Shown here piece after piece: positions 24,214-30,955 of a DNA stretch of 56,985 nucleotides; the stretch's first letter is position 1, and every line of letters begins with the position of its first letter. The notes beneath the pieces are model-generated. The model had not been told where the DNA came from and searched no databases. It saw nothing but the letters and a program-made list of their open reading frames with translations. Made by a program: the position numbers and the translations under genes. This DNA comes from a virus. The stretch lies in the IMG/VR virus record IMGVR_UViG_3300024334_000003, positions 1-56,985 of that record; one strand, written 5' to 3'.

Positions 24214-24686
24214 AATCAGTGTGTTATGTGGTTTATGTTATCTATTTAGCTATCGCGTTGTTGAGTGTATAACGGATATCAATCTTGTTCTAGTATGAGC
24301 TAATTGCCAACAGATGTTAATGCCCCATTTGTGGGTAGCGTATAGGAGCAACCGAATGCAGGGGTGGTGATTGTGCCTTGGGTCTTTGGTTCTCGTCCAC
24401 CAATCGGTTGTCTGTAGCTCACGTCTCAGACCATGGATGGAGCAGGCCATCGACCAGACCAGCAGAGCACGCAAGCAAAAAGCTAGAATGTTTGGCGGCA
24501 ACCCGACACGTTTGCAGGGGGTGGGGTCAGCGATTGCGTTTCGGTTTGCGCAGCGTAGCGTCTGTGTGTATGTATAATCCCCCGGGCATACATTACTCAT
24601 CGCTTTTTTCACCTGAAAAGCGTATCAGCATGAGGGTTTTAAATACTACTTTTGTCGGGCAATCGTTTTCAATCTCATAAAGGCAC
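24214..24686. other. Non-coding divergent region (candidate origin/control region)
   Basis: No convincing gene. By eye it is richer in G+C than its flanks. It holds a minus-strand match to the early promoter, one degenerate half-operator (TTAACATCTGTT on the minus strand, 24308-24319), and a hairpin CGCTTTT/AAAAGCG at 24601-24622. A minus-strand frame of 120 residues has a composition unlike the phage's proteins and was rejected. It separates the two divergent operons, so an origin or control region is a reasonable guess, but no iteron array or AT-rich unwinding element was recognised. Confidence 0.5.
24339..24375 (-). promoter_or_regulatory. Early promoter-like copy (i)
   Basis: On the minus strand: CACAATC, then a GGTT and TATACG with 24 nt between the outer boxes, the same overall geometry as the other copies but with more mismatches. 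It would drive the first early gene with a leader of about 110 nt. Confidence 0.4.
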
Positions 24687-24717
24687 TTGACTTTCTAAAT
24701 TTTTTCGTGTACCTTCG
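24687..24717 (+). promoter_or_regulatory. Bacteroidota-type promoter for the structured RNA
   Basis: TTGAC at 24687 and TACCTTCG at 24710-24717 (one mismatch to TAnnTTTG), separated by 20 nt, within the usual 17-23 range. Transcription would start at about 24722, just before the first paired base of the RNA described next. Confidence 0.6.
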
Positions 24718-24721
24718 CATA

Positions 24722-24820
24722 AGCTTAGCAACGGACGCTTCACGTAGAGTGCTAGTAGAGCACTCACGTATAGCTACGACAGCATCCAGCATTTCTGGAA
24801 ACATGGCTATCGTTCTTGTT
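24722..24820 (+). ncRNA. Predicted structured RNA with three-way junction
   Basis: Three helices fit together. P1 is AACG (24730-24733) with CGTT (24811-24814). P2 is ACGT, a bulged A, GAGTGCT, pentaloop AGTAG, AGCACTC, ACGT (24742-24769). P3 is ATAGCTA paired with TGGCTAT (24770-24810) and has an inner TCCAG/CTGGA hairpin. P2 abuts P3, and P3 abuts P1, with no unpaired bases at those junctions; only 8 nt are unpaired between P1 and P2. It begins right after a promoter and ends about 50 nt before the secreted protease gene. It may be a small RNA or a 5' leader controlling that gene. I do not recognise a known class. Confidence 0.5.
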
Positions 24821-24867
24821 GAATACTAATAGTGTGCGGGGGAATGCTTTACCCTAAATCCAACCAC

Positions 24868-25989
24868 ATGTCACGCTATAAGTTCCATGCAATCTTTGTC
24901 CTATGGATGCTAACCCTCCTGCTTGTAAGCAAGGCCAACTCTCAGTGTGTCACATTCGGTGAGCCAGAGGATTTAGCTGTAAGAACAATGGGGTTCTTCC
25001 CAGATGAACCAGAATGGAAGACGGTCAACTACGTCGTTCACATTTACTACACTGACAGCATCTCTCACAGCAATCTACCGCTCTATATCGTTAACGATGC
25101 AGCTGCTCATCTGAATGAGGAGTTCGAGGAGGCGATGTATGAGTTTGATTTATTGGCCATAGAGTATCATGACTTTGATGAGTACGAAGATTCCTATGCG
25201 TTGCTCAACACTAATTGCATTCCTTACAATGGGTTTGCTTTTAACTCTATGAATGACTACTTAGAGGATATCGTATGGGACAGAGAAACGGTAATGAACG
25301 TACATGTATTCCCAGCTCTTTGTCAAGGCATACTAGGTTTTGCATGGACAGCGTACACACCTCAAACAACACTAGACGGAGTGTGGGTCAAGACAAGTGT
25401 ATTCGGAAGGCTAGGAGACCACCTATTGGATAATAGAGATGAGAACAAAACACTTATCCATGAGGTCGGTCACTTCCTAAGTTTGCATCACGTCTTTCGG
25501 AACGTAGACAACTGCGGACAAAACCTCGGTGATTGCGAGGAGACAGGAGACTTTGTTTGCGATACCCCGCCAACTAAACTGAACTGGAGTTGCGAGAACC
25601 CAATATGCCCCCCTGCCCTGTACAGCTACACACCGGACAATCACATGGACTACTATGTAGATTCATGCCGGCAACACTTTACTGAAGGTCAGATTGAGCG
25701 GATGCATAGCATGATTGAGATTACTAGGCCGGGCATGACGACGGGAGACCCGTATTGCGCAGGTGACATCAGCGGCGATTTAGTTGTAGGTACTAACGAC
25801 TTAATGCTTATGCTCAGCCATTGGGGTGACTTTAATTGGATTGAGGGAGACCTAAACGGAGATGGCTTCTTTACAGTTAGCGACCTTCAAATTGTACTAG
25901 CTAACTGGGGGCAGATTTGTTTCGGTTCGGAGCTCGACCCCTTCTATAGAGAAGAGCAAGTAAGGAGGAAGTCAGAAAGAAGGTTTTGA
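24868..25989 (+). CDS. Secreted M43 (pappalysin-like) metalloprotease with dockerin-like tail
   Basis: A 373-residue protein. The start MSRYKFHAIFVLWMLTLLLV gives a clean signal peptide ending near KANSQC; earlier in-frame starts would place charged residues before it. The catalytic motif is HEVGHFLSLHH (H198, H202, H208; the usual glycine at 205 is serine). The M43 pattern continues: cysteines around NVDNCGQNLGDCEETGDFVCDTPP, then the Met-turn NHMDYY and CRQHFTEGQIERM. The C-terminus holds two 22-residue dockerin/EF-hand-like repeats (GDISGDLVVGTNDLMLMLSHWG and GDLNGDGFFTVSDLQIVL). It would act in the periplasm or outside the cell. Such a gene is unusual in a phage and was probably acquired from a marine Bacteroidota host. 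Confidence 0.85.
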   Translation: MSRYKFHAIFVLWMLTLLLVSKANSQCVTFGEPEDLAVRTMGFFPDEPEWKTVNYVVHIYYTDSISHSNLPLYIVNDAAAHLNEEFEEAMYEFDLLAIEYHDFDEYEDSYALLNTNCIPYNGFAFNSMNDYLEDIVWDRETVMNVHVFPALCQGILGFAWTAYTPQTTLDGVWVKTSVFGRLGDHLLDNRDENKTLIHEVGHFLSLHHVFRNVDNCGQNLGDCEETGDFVCDTPPTKLNWSCENPICPPALYSYTPDNHMDYYVDSCRQHFTEGQIERMHSMIEITRPGMTTGDPYCAGDISGDLVVGTNDLMLMLSHWGDFNWIEGDLNGDGFFTVSDLQIVLANWGQICFGSELDPFYREEQVRRKSERRF

Positions 25990-26019
25990 GTTAATGTAGT
26001 ATTCATTTTACTACTTTTG
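25985..26019 (+). promoter_or_regulatory. TTTG / TAnnTTTG promoter, 4 nt before ATG
   Basis: TTTG at 25985-25988 and TACTTTTG at 26012-26019, 23 nt apart. The ATG of the next gene follows after exactly 4 nt, so the transcript is predicted to be leaderless. Confidence 0.65.
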
Positions 26020-26023
26020 TAGC

Positions 26024-26230
26024 ATGGACACATTGACGCAATTTGAGATGATTATCATTGCGGGTTCGATAATTGGAACGTGGATTAAACACAATTCAGA
26101 TTACGCGCACCTGAAGGGGAGAGTGATTGCACTTGAGAATGATAACGGGGAAATGAAGGATGACGTGAAGCAACTGCTCAAAGAAGTCCAAGAACTAAAG
26201 GTTTTGTTGGCCAAAAACCAACTACAATAA
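26024..26230 (+). CDS. Small membrane protein with coiled coil (68 aa)
   Basis: One N-terminal membrane segment (FEMIIIAGSIIGTWI, about 7-21) followed by a long charged coiled coil (HLKGRVIALENDNGEMKDDVKQLL...) to the C-terminus. This layout is frequent in small phage membrane proteins near lysis genes. A lysis accessory role is possible but unproven. It has its own promoter. Confidence 0.6.
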   Translation: MDTLTQFEMIIIAGSIIGTWIKHNSDYAHLKGRVIALENDNGEMKDDVKQLLKEVQELKVLLAKNQLQ

Positions 26231-26256
26231 CCTACAGCTAATAGCGTTATAGGTCT

Positions 26257-26523
26257 ATGAAAGACCCTATACACCTCTGCGACGTTGTTCTTCACGACGG
26301 CAAAACCAAAAAAGATTACCGCATAAATGATGTGGTTCTTTCTGGCAACGATAAAAGTCTCATCTGGGGAAGTGACGTACACCGAGATAGACTAATACAG
26401 CTCGCGTTCAAGAGTCCTGCTAGAATTAAGAAGCAGAAAGATAACTTAAGACTGAGCGTAAAGTCCATTGACTTCAAGGTTCATGTTGGATACAGCAATC
26501 ACAAATGGGGTCTCACCAAATGA
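26257..26523 (+). CDS. Hypothetical protein (88 aa)
   Basis: A beta-rich, basic protein (IHLCDVVLHDGKTKKDYRINDVVLSG...). No motif recognised. It starts 26 nt after the membrane protein gene and ends just before the next TAnnTTTG box. Confidence 0.55.
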   Translation: MKDPIHLCDVVLHDGKTKKDYRINDVVLSGNDKSLIWGSDVHRDRLIQLAFKSPARIKKQKDNLRLSVKSIDFKVHVGYSNHKWGLTK

Positions 26524-26524
26524 C

Positions 26525-26532
26525 TATATTTG
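26525..26532 (+). promoter_or_regulatory. TAnnTTTG box, 4 nt before ATG
   Basis: TATATTTG, then CGTT, then the ATG of the 90-aa gene. The box is an exact match to the consensus with the same spacing as at four other genes. No clear -33 box. Confidence 0.6.
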
Positions 26533-26536
26533 CGTT

Positions 26537-26809
26537 ATGCTATACAAGCGCAAAAAGAAAGCCGCAAAGGGTGCCAAGATAAATGGTGACCCAACTAAAA
26601 AGCCGATAACAAAAGAGTCTAATCTAAAGGACATGGCTAAACACATGGGTGATGCTTTTCCCGATGTGTCAATCCCTGATAAGGTAATGAAAGGATACGC
26701 CATGACTTGGCTCCTTACCGGAAGAAGAGACGAGGCATTGAAGGACATCATCTCCAAAGAGAAGGAGCGACAGTCTAAGGGTTTGCCAAAACCTAAGATG
26801 AAATCATGA
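26537..26809 (+). CDS. Small basic protein (90 aa)
   Basis: The start is the ATG 4 nt after the promoter box; an upstream in-frame start lies inside the preceding gene. A lysine-rich N-terminus (MLYKRKKKAAKGAKING) is followed by a helical domain (DMAKHMGDAFPDVSIPDKVMKGYAMTWLL). It may bind DNA or be a minor virion component. It overlaps the next gene by 4 nt. Confidence 0.62.
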   Translation: MLYKRKKKAAKGAKINGDPTKKPITKESNLKDMAKHMGDAFPDVSIPDKVMKGYAMTWLLTGRRDEALKDIISKEKERQSKGLPKPKMKS

Positions 26810-26994
26810 AGACGGCTAAGAAATCAGAACGCGCAAAGCTGAAGGTTTCTTCTAAGAAGGTTTCAGTCTCTCCCCCTTCTGGATATCACTGGATGGAGGA
26901 GCAGGGTAGATACTACCTTATGAAAGGTGAGTACAAACCGCATCCCGGAGCTGTAGAGAAGGCATCGTTTAAAGTGGCTGACCATGGCAAGTAA
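26806..26994 (+). CDS. Small basic protein (62 aa)
   Basis: A lysine-rich N-terminus (MKTAKKSERAKLKVSSKKVS) is followed by SPPSGYHWMEEQGRYYLMKGEY, a short aromatic motif. No family recognised. It overlaps both neighbours, so it is translationally coupled in a cluster of basic proteins. Confidence 0.6.
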   Translation: MKTAKKSERAKLKVSSKKVSVSPPSGYHWMEEQGRYYLMKGEYKPHPGAVEKASFKVADHGK

Positions 26995-27406
26995 GAGGAA
27001 ACAACCGTATAGACTCGGACTCCCGACTAGATACACCGACCCCGGACAGGGTAAAGAAATCAAGGCCACTGTAGAGGAGGATGCCGACAACAAGAAGAAG
27101 ATGTCGGAGGACTACAAGTCTGGCAAGCGCATTAAGCTATCCCTATTCAAGAAGAGGGTAGAGGCTAAGAAGGGGGCTAAAGTAAAAGCCAAACCCTTGA
27201 GTAGCTCTACAATAACAACACTACAAAAGAAAGCCAAGAGTTCCGGAATTTCTTTCGGAACCTTAAAGAAAGTTTACAGAAGGGGTCAAGGTGCTTGGCT
27301 TTCGTCTGGCTCTCGTCGAGGAGCATCCATGGCTGCATGGGCTATGGGTAGAGTCAACAGTTACATCCGTGGCTCTAAGAAGCACGATACAGATTTGAGA
27401 AGATAA
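26984..27406 (+). CDS. DUF5824-like basic protein (140 aa)
   Basis: The C-terminal half, SFGTLKKVYRRGQGAWLSSG and AAWAMGRVNSYIRGSKKHDTDLR, matches the DUF5824 pattern of phage proteins. The N-terminal half is lysine-rich and likely flexible. The family is often encoded near head genes; its role is unknown. It overlaps the upstream gene by 11 nt. Confidence 0.68.
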   Translation: MASKRKQPYRLGLPTRYTDPGQGKEIKATVEEDADNKKKMSEDYKSGKRIKLSLFKKRVEAKKGAKVKAKPLSSSTITTLQKKAKSSGISFGTLKKVYRRGQGAWLSSGSRRGASMAAWAMGRVNSYIRGSKKHDTDLRR

Positions 27407-27422
27407 ACAACAGTTATATTTG
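27394..27422 (+). promoter_or_regulatory. TTTG / TAnnTTTG promoter, 4 nt before ATG
   Basis: TTTG at 27394-27397 and TATATTTG at 27415-27422, 17 nt apart, the best full match to the Bacteroidota promoter in the window. The ATG of the next gene follows after exactly 4 nt. Confidence 0.75.
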
Positions 27423-27426
27423 CGAT

Positions 27427-28011
27427 ATGAAAATGGTTAAAGTTGGGGGCAAGAGCGTCCCGTTTTTTGCAGCCGACGGCAAGGGAGGTAATGACCTCAA
27501 GAAAGCCATGTACGGCATGAAGATGAATAGGGCTGCTCACGGCACCAAGGTCGAGATGGGTGGTGGCGGTAAGATGTACGAGATGATGAGCGGTGGTCTC
27601 GTCAAGCAGTACGACGAAGGCGGAGAAGTGGGAGACCCACCTAGAAAGTTTTTCGTAGCTTCTGGGTTTGACAATCGCGGTGACGACCCATCGGGTAAAC
27701 AGATTGCAGCAGTCTTCATGAGAACAGAAGATGGAGTAAAGCAAATCAATCCGGGAGACCTCATGGAAATCTTCCCTGACGCGGAGAACATGATGCAGGC
27801 ATATCGTATGGCTGGTATCGCTGTGGAGGCCGGTGACAAAGGTGTCACTTTCCCTGAGATGAAACAAGGCTCTTACACCAAATCGTTGTTCGAAGAGTTT
27901 GGTGCCGAAGACATGGACGGCCTCAGAGCTAAACTCAACATCGCCCCCGTTAAGTACGATAGGGAAAGAGACCTCCCTAAGCTCGTTCCCGGTCTTCGAG
28001 GTGGAATGTAA
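27427..28011 (+). CDS. Hypothetical glycine/methionine-rich phage protein (194 aa)
   Basis: The N-terminal third is rich in lysine, glycine and methionine (KKAMYGMKMNRAAHG, MGGGGKMYEMMSGGLVKQYDEGG), a pattern seen in proteins near phage head genes and in the 'EEGGEV' segment of the internal virion protein at 54-55 kb here. The rest is mixed alpha/beta. Function unknown; a minor virion protein is possible. It ends abutting a minus-strand gene tail to tail. Confidence 0.6.
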   Translation: MKMVKVGGKSVPFFAADGKGGNDLKKAMYGMKMNRAAHGTKVEMGGGGKMYEMMSGGLVKQYDEGGEVGDPPRKFFVASGFDNRGDDPSGKQIAAVFMRTEDGVKQINPGDLMEIFPDAENMMQAYRMAGIAVEAGDKGVTFPEMKQGSYTKSLFEEFGAEDMDGLRAKLNIAPVKYDRERDLPKLVPGLRGGM

Positions 28012-28503
28012 TCAGTTGAAGGAAACGAACTCGGTTCTATCCCGACCAATACGAAGCGGTCTAGTCGATACGATTAGGCTGCTTCTTTTTTCTGCGTATC
28101 CTGTATCTATGACTCCCTGAATGAAGTTTTCGTTCACGACGATATGTACTCCCTCTCCTACGTTGTTTCCATCCTCGTCTAAGCAAAGGATGGTGTAGAT
28201 ACCTTTCTCAAAAAGAGGTAAGGCTAATACGTCTGCTCCGTGGAATACGGTGTACGTTTCCAGCGAGGTACCCAAGTTCGGGTCTAGTACGTCTCCAAAG
28301 ATTGAGTCTGGATTCATGCCCACGACCCGGATTACGAGAACCTCGTGCGGTATTCCGTTCTGTGGTTTCATACTTAGTAGTAGGGGTGTGCTAAGTGCGT
28401 TCTTCTCTGTTGGTGCGTACACACCGTCGAGGATACTATTAAGGGATTGAGCGTTGCTCACGGTTGCCAATGCGATGGCTAGGATGAAAATGATGTTCTT
28501 CAT
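28012..28503 (-). CDS. Secreted protein of unknown function (163 aa), minus strand
   Basis: A lone minus-strand gene among plus-strand genes. The N-terminus MKNIIFILAIALATVSNAQS is a textbook signal peptide ending in a Bacteroidota-style NAQ. The mature part is beta-rich (VLVIRVVGMNPDS, GIYTILCLDEDGN) and may be an Ig- or sheet-type domain resembling cell-surface sorting regions. It follows an early promoter copy (h), so it should be expressed early with the minus-strand operon 4 kb away. A host-surface or exclusion function is a guess. Confidence 0.68.
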   Translation of the reverse strand: MKNIIFILAIALATVSNAQSLNSILDGVYAPTEKNALSTPLLLSMKPQNGIPHEVLVIRVVGMNPDSIFGDVLDPNLGTSLETYTVFHGADVLALPLFEKGIYTILCLDEDGNNVGEGVHIVVNENFIQGVIDTGYAEKRSSLIVSTRPLRIGRDRTEFVSFN

Positions 28504-28519
28504 GACATTGTGTTTGGGG

Positions 28520-28561
28520 GTTTGTCTACATCCTTAACGCTATTAGATTCCGTATATTGTG
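28520..28561 (-). promoter_or_regulatory. Early promoter copy (h), isolated
   Basis: On the minus strand: CACAATA, 15 nt, CGTT, 5 nt, TGTAGACAAAC, 16 nt before the ATG of the secreted protein. It is the only copy outside the 18-24 kb block. Its first box overlaps the likely plus-strand promoter of the transglycosylase gene (TATATTGTG at 28553), so the two could interfere. Confidence 0.6.
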
Positions 28562-28564
28562 CCC

Positions 28565-29119
28565 ATGCTTGTAAAACGAGAAAAAAAATTTCAAAGGGTA
28601 GCCAGAGTAAGCATGAGAGAGGGCGGTTCAGTTGATTGGCCACCGTCTGGTGCTAAGAGTTTTAATGACATTCTTGAAAGACAAATCTTTAAGGAGTCTA
28701 GGTTTAACCCTTTAGCTGAGTCACCTGCGGGAGCTCGTGGACTAGCTCAGATTATGCCGGGCACCGAAAGCTACATGAAGGAGAAGGGAATGATTCCCGA
28801 AGGTTTCGATGCGTTCAACCCGGATGATTCGAGGTTGGCTCAACGTGCATACATGGAATCCCTTTTGGACAGGAGCTGGAATAAGGGTAGCGAGGAAGTC
28901 AAGATTGCAAAGGCTCTCGCTGCATACAACTTTGGACCTACGGCTGTGGTCCGTACTTTGAACAAAGCGAGAGAAGATGGGGTAGACATCTACGACTCAT
29001 TAGACTGGTTGGAAAGACTTCCTCTTGAGACTAGAGATTACGTCTCTAAGATTCTAGGTTACAACGAAAGGTTCGAGTCAGAGTATTCAGATTCATCCCT
29101 CAAGAGGTCTGAAGATTAA
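28565..29119 (+). CDS. Lytic transglycosylase (SLT domain)
   Basis: A 184-residue protein; the ATG at 28565 is preferred to a GTG two codons earlier. The SLT motif is clear: IFKESRFNPLAESPAGARGL, with the catalytic glutamate near residue 44, then AQIMPGT and ALAAYNFGPTAV. No signal peptide, so it may be a virion-associated enzyme that opens the cell wall at DNA entry, or reach the wall through the holin at lysis. It converges with a minus-strand regulator, overlapping by 20 nt. Confidence 0.85.
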   Translation: MLVKREKKFQRVARVSMREGGSVDWPPSGAKSFNDILERQIFKESRFNPLAESPAGARGLAQIMPGTESYMKEKGMIPEGFDAFNPDDSRLAQRAYMESLLDRSWNKGSEEVKIAKALAAYNFGPTAVVRTLNKAREDGVDIYDSLDWLERLPLETRDYVSKILGYNERFESEYSDSSLKRSED

Positions 29120-29534
29120 TAGGCTCTCCGCCCTCCAGCTTCCTGTATATTCGTTGCACAAGCATCCGCCCCGATTGAGACAAACCGAGTCTGTGCTCGT
29201 TACCTGATTTCTCATGGAATAAGGCATTGATGTAAGAATCAATCTCCTTGCCATGATGTATTACTTCTATGTACCCTTTTTGCTTCAAGGGCAACACGGT
29301 CCTTTCATACAGCTTCTTCCTGCTTTTGCCCATGGCCTTCGAGAGATGGTTGATGGTGAAAAACTCGTAGTCGTAACAGAACAAAAGTGCCTCGACTTCG
29401 GCCAGCCCTATATCGAAGTTAAGCTTTACATCTCTTAGTACTAACGATAGTTTCTTGAGGTCGTTACGCTTTACATATCGTTTATTCAATTTGCTAAATT
29501 CACGCCTTCTGCGTGACGGATGGTGTCTACTCAT
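29100..29534 (-). CDS. Winged-helix DNA-binding protein (MarR-like)
   Basis: A 144-residue protein. A basic N-terminus (SRHHPSRRRREFSKLNKRYVKR) precedes a winged-helix-like region: VEALLFCYDYEFFTINHLSKAMGKSRKKLYERTVLPL, then KQKGYIEVIHHGKEID as the wing and LSQSGRMLVQRIYRKL as the closing helix. This is the MarR/winged-helix order. It is divergent from a structural gene with only 30 nt between, so it could regulate the late promoter there. Target unknown. Confidence 0.62.
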   Translation of the reverse strand: MSRHHPSRRRREFSKLNKRYVKRNDLKKLSLVLRDVKLNFDIGLAEVEALLFCYDYEFFTINHLSKAMGKSRKKLYERTVLPLKQKGYIEVIHHGKEIDSYINALFHEKSGNEHRLGLSQSGRMLVQRIYRKLEGGEPINLQTS

Positions 29535-29540
29535 TAGTAG

Positions 29541-29548
29541 TATATTTG
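29541..29548 (+). promoter_or_regulatory. TAnnTTTG box before the 285-aa structural gene
   Basis: TATATTTG, 16 nt before the ATG. The gap to the divergent minus-strand regulator start is 30 nt in all, so the two promoters overlap. Confidence 0.6.
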
Positions 29549-29564
29549 CTGTAAAGTTAATAGC

Positions 29565-30422
29565 ATGGGAACACTTAGTGGAAATAGGATTAAGTCAACG
29601 TATCAAGGCCTTCTGAAAACAACAGATGCCGCGAACCTTACATCCAGTCTAAAGGTAATTGAAGACGGGAGCGGAAACTCTTCCGCACTCTCACTTTCTA
29701 CTACGGAAGTAAAAGTTGCTGGACTGAAGATTGGCAGTGGGCCAACTAGCTTAGCTACCGGAACCGAAACAGATGTCTTGATTATTGCTAGTGATGGTAC
29801 TATCAAGAAGAGGGCATTCCCTTCAGCTTCAACCGTAACGACTAGTACATCAGGAACTGCCAGTCCACAGATTACTGTAGCCCAGTCCACTGGGTCAAGC
29901 AAGACTGTGACGTTCAATTCAGGAGGTGGAATTACTCTTTCTAGAAATTCAGCAACAGACACGATTACCATTGCTGCGGATTCCGCCGTTCCCACCATGT
30001 CTACCCTTACGACCACCGCAGGCGTTCAGGCCAGTGACGGCAGTGTGGTTTACCTCTTGGATGTTAACTCAATTAACGGTGGTACTATTAGCCTGCCTTC
30101 AATCAGTGCTGCTGGTGATAATTTAAAGTTCGTTGTCTCAACAGAGAAGTCTACCGCCATGACAATCAAGTCCGCTAGTGGTGACAAGTTCTTCGGGAAG
30201 GTCACTCTTGACAAAAGCGATGGTAGCTCTAGGGCGATTCAAAATAATGTCAAGTCTGGCTCAAACAACACAATTACTCTTGCGGCAACCAGCGCAAGCA
30301 GTGGAGGAAAAGCTGGGGATGTTATTGAGTGTATCGCTGTTGATACAGAGTTCTGGCTTGTAAATGCTAACCTCACAACAACTGGTGCCGCGACTAGCTG
30401 TGATGTCTTCTCAACCACTTAA
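29565..30422 (+). CDS. Putative virion appendage/fibre protein (285 aa)
   Basis: A serine/threonine-rich, beta-repeat protein of low complexity (SGNSSALSLSTTEVKVAGLKIGS...). The N-terminus MGTLSGNRIKSTYQGLLKTTD is a short conserved-looking anchor of the type seen at the start of phage structural appendages. The C-terminus, GGKAGDVIECIAVDTEFWLVN, has the form of a beta-sandwich tip. It probably decorates the head or tail. Confidence 0.6.
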   Translation: MGTLSGNRIKSTYQGLLKTTDAANLTSSLKVIEDGSGNSSALSLSTTEVKVAGLKIGSGPTSLATGTETDVLIIASDGTIKKRAFPSASTVTTSTSGTASPQITVAQSTGSSKTVTFNSGGGITLSRNSATDTITIAADSAVPTMSTLTTTAGVQASDGSVVYLLDVNSINGGTISLPSISAAGDNLKFVVSTEKSTAMTIKSASGDKFFGKVTLDKSDGSSRAIQNNVKSGSNNTITLAATSASSGGKAGDVIECIAVDTEFWLVNANLTTTGAATSCDVFSTT

Positions 30423-30426
30423 TACT

Positions 30427-30714
30427 ATGGACGATATTCTAAAGAAAGCAATGTTCTCTGAAATCGCAGGTGTGATGGAGACAATAGAGGAGATTACCAA
30501 GAAGTACAATCACTCCGGGGATTTAGTTTACACGGCTGCCTTTGGGTTTCTTGAAGAAGAAGGCGAGGAGGAAAACCGTTGGAGCTTAACTTACGGAAAC
30601 AACTGTAGAGATTCAGGAGAGTTCGAGGAGTTCATGACACTTCAGTTTCAAGCGTTTCAAGGTGCTGAAGAGGATGAAGACGACGACGGCTTTATGGGTT
30701 TCTACCTAAACTAA
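30427..30714 (+). CDS. Acidic hypothetical protein (95 aa)
   Basis: The ATG follows the upstream stop by 4 nt. A helical N-terminus (MDDILKKAMFSEIAGVMETI) is followed by a very acidic C-terminal half (FLEEEGEEENRW, GAEEDEDDDGFMGFYLN). No family recognised. An assembly chaperone or DNA mimic are possible from charge alone. Confidence 0.55.
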   Translation: MDDILKKAMFSEIAGVMETIEEITKKYNHSGDLVYTAAFGFLEEEGEEENRWSLTYGNNCRDSGEFEEFMTLQFQAFQGAEEDEDDDGFMGFYLN

Positions 30715-30718
30715 AATC

Positions 30719-30955
30719 ATGCAACTTATTAGAAAGATTGTCGTTGGGCCAAACCCCAAGGACGCAATGGCGTATTATGTCGGGATGAAAGCGGGGCAAG
30801 CTAAGGTTTGCGCAATCAAGGAAGACGATGCAGCACTATACAGGTACAACGTAAGAAGGTACCATGTTTATCTAGAGGACAAAGATTCAACGTATATTTG
30901 GAAGACGGTTGAGAACCAACCTATTTTAATTGAGTACGATTGTAATTTTGAATGA
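30719..30955 (+). CDS. Hypothetical protein (78 aa)
   Basis: A beta-rich small protein (MQLIRKIVVGPNPKDAMAYYVGMKAG, RRYHVYLEDKDSTYIWKTV). It overlaps the GroES-like gene by 4 nt, so the two are coupled. Function unknown. Confidence 0.58.
   Translation: MQLIRKIVVGPNPKDAMAYYVGMKAGQAKVCAIKEDDAALYRYNVRRYHVYLEDKDSTYIWKTVENQPILIEYDCNFE

Noticed and set aside
24250-24612. Minus-strand frame of 120 residues in the divergent region
   Set aside because: Its composition (many W, C, H, R) is unlike the phage's proteins, no family motif is seen, and it spans promoter-like sequence. Likely chance.
28553-28561. TATATTGTG as a perfect plus-strand TAnnTTTG box
   Set aside because: It has a misplaced G relative to the consensus. 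It may still serve the transglycosylase gene, but the same bases form the first box of early promoter copy (h) on the other strand, so it was not listed as a separate promoter.
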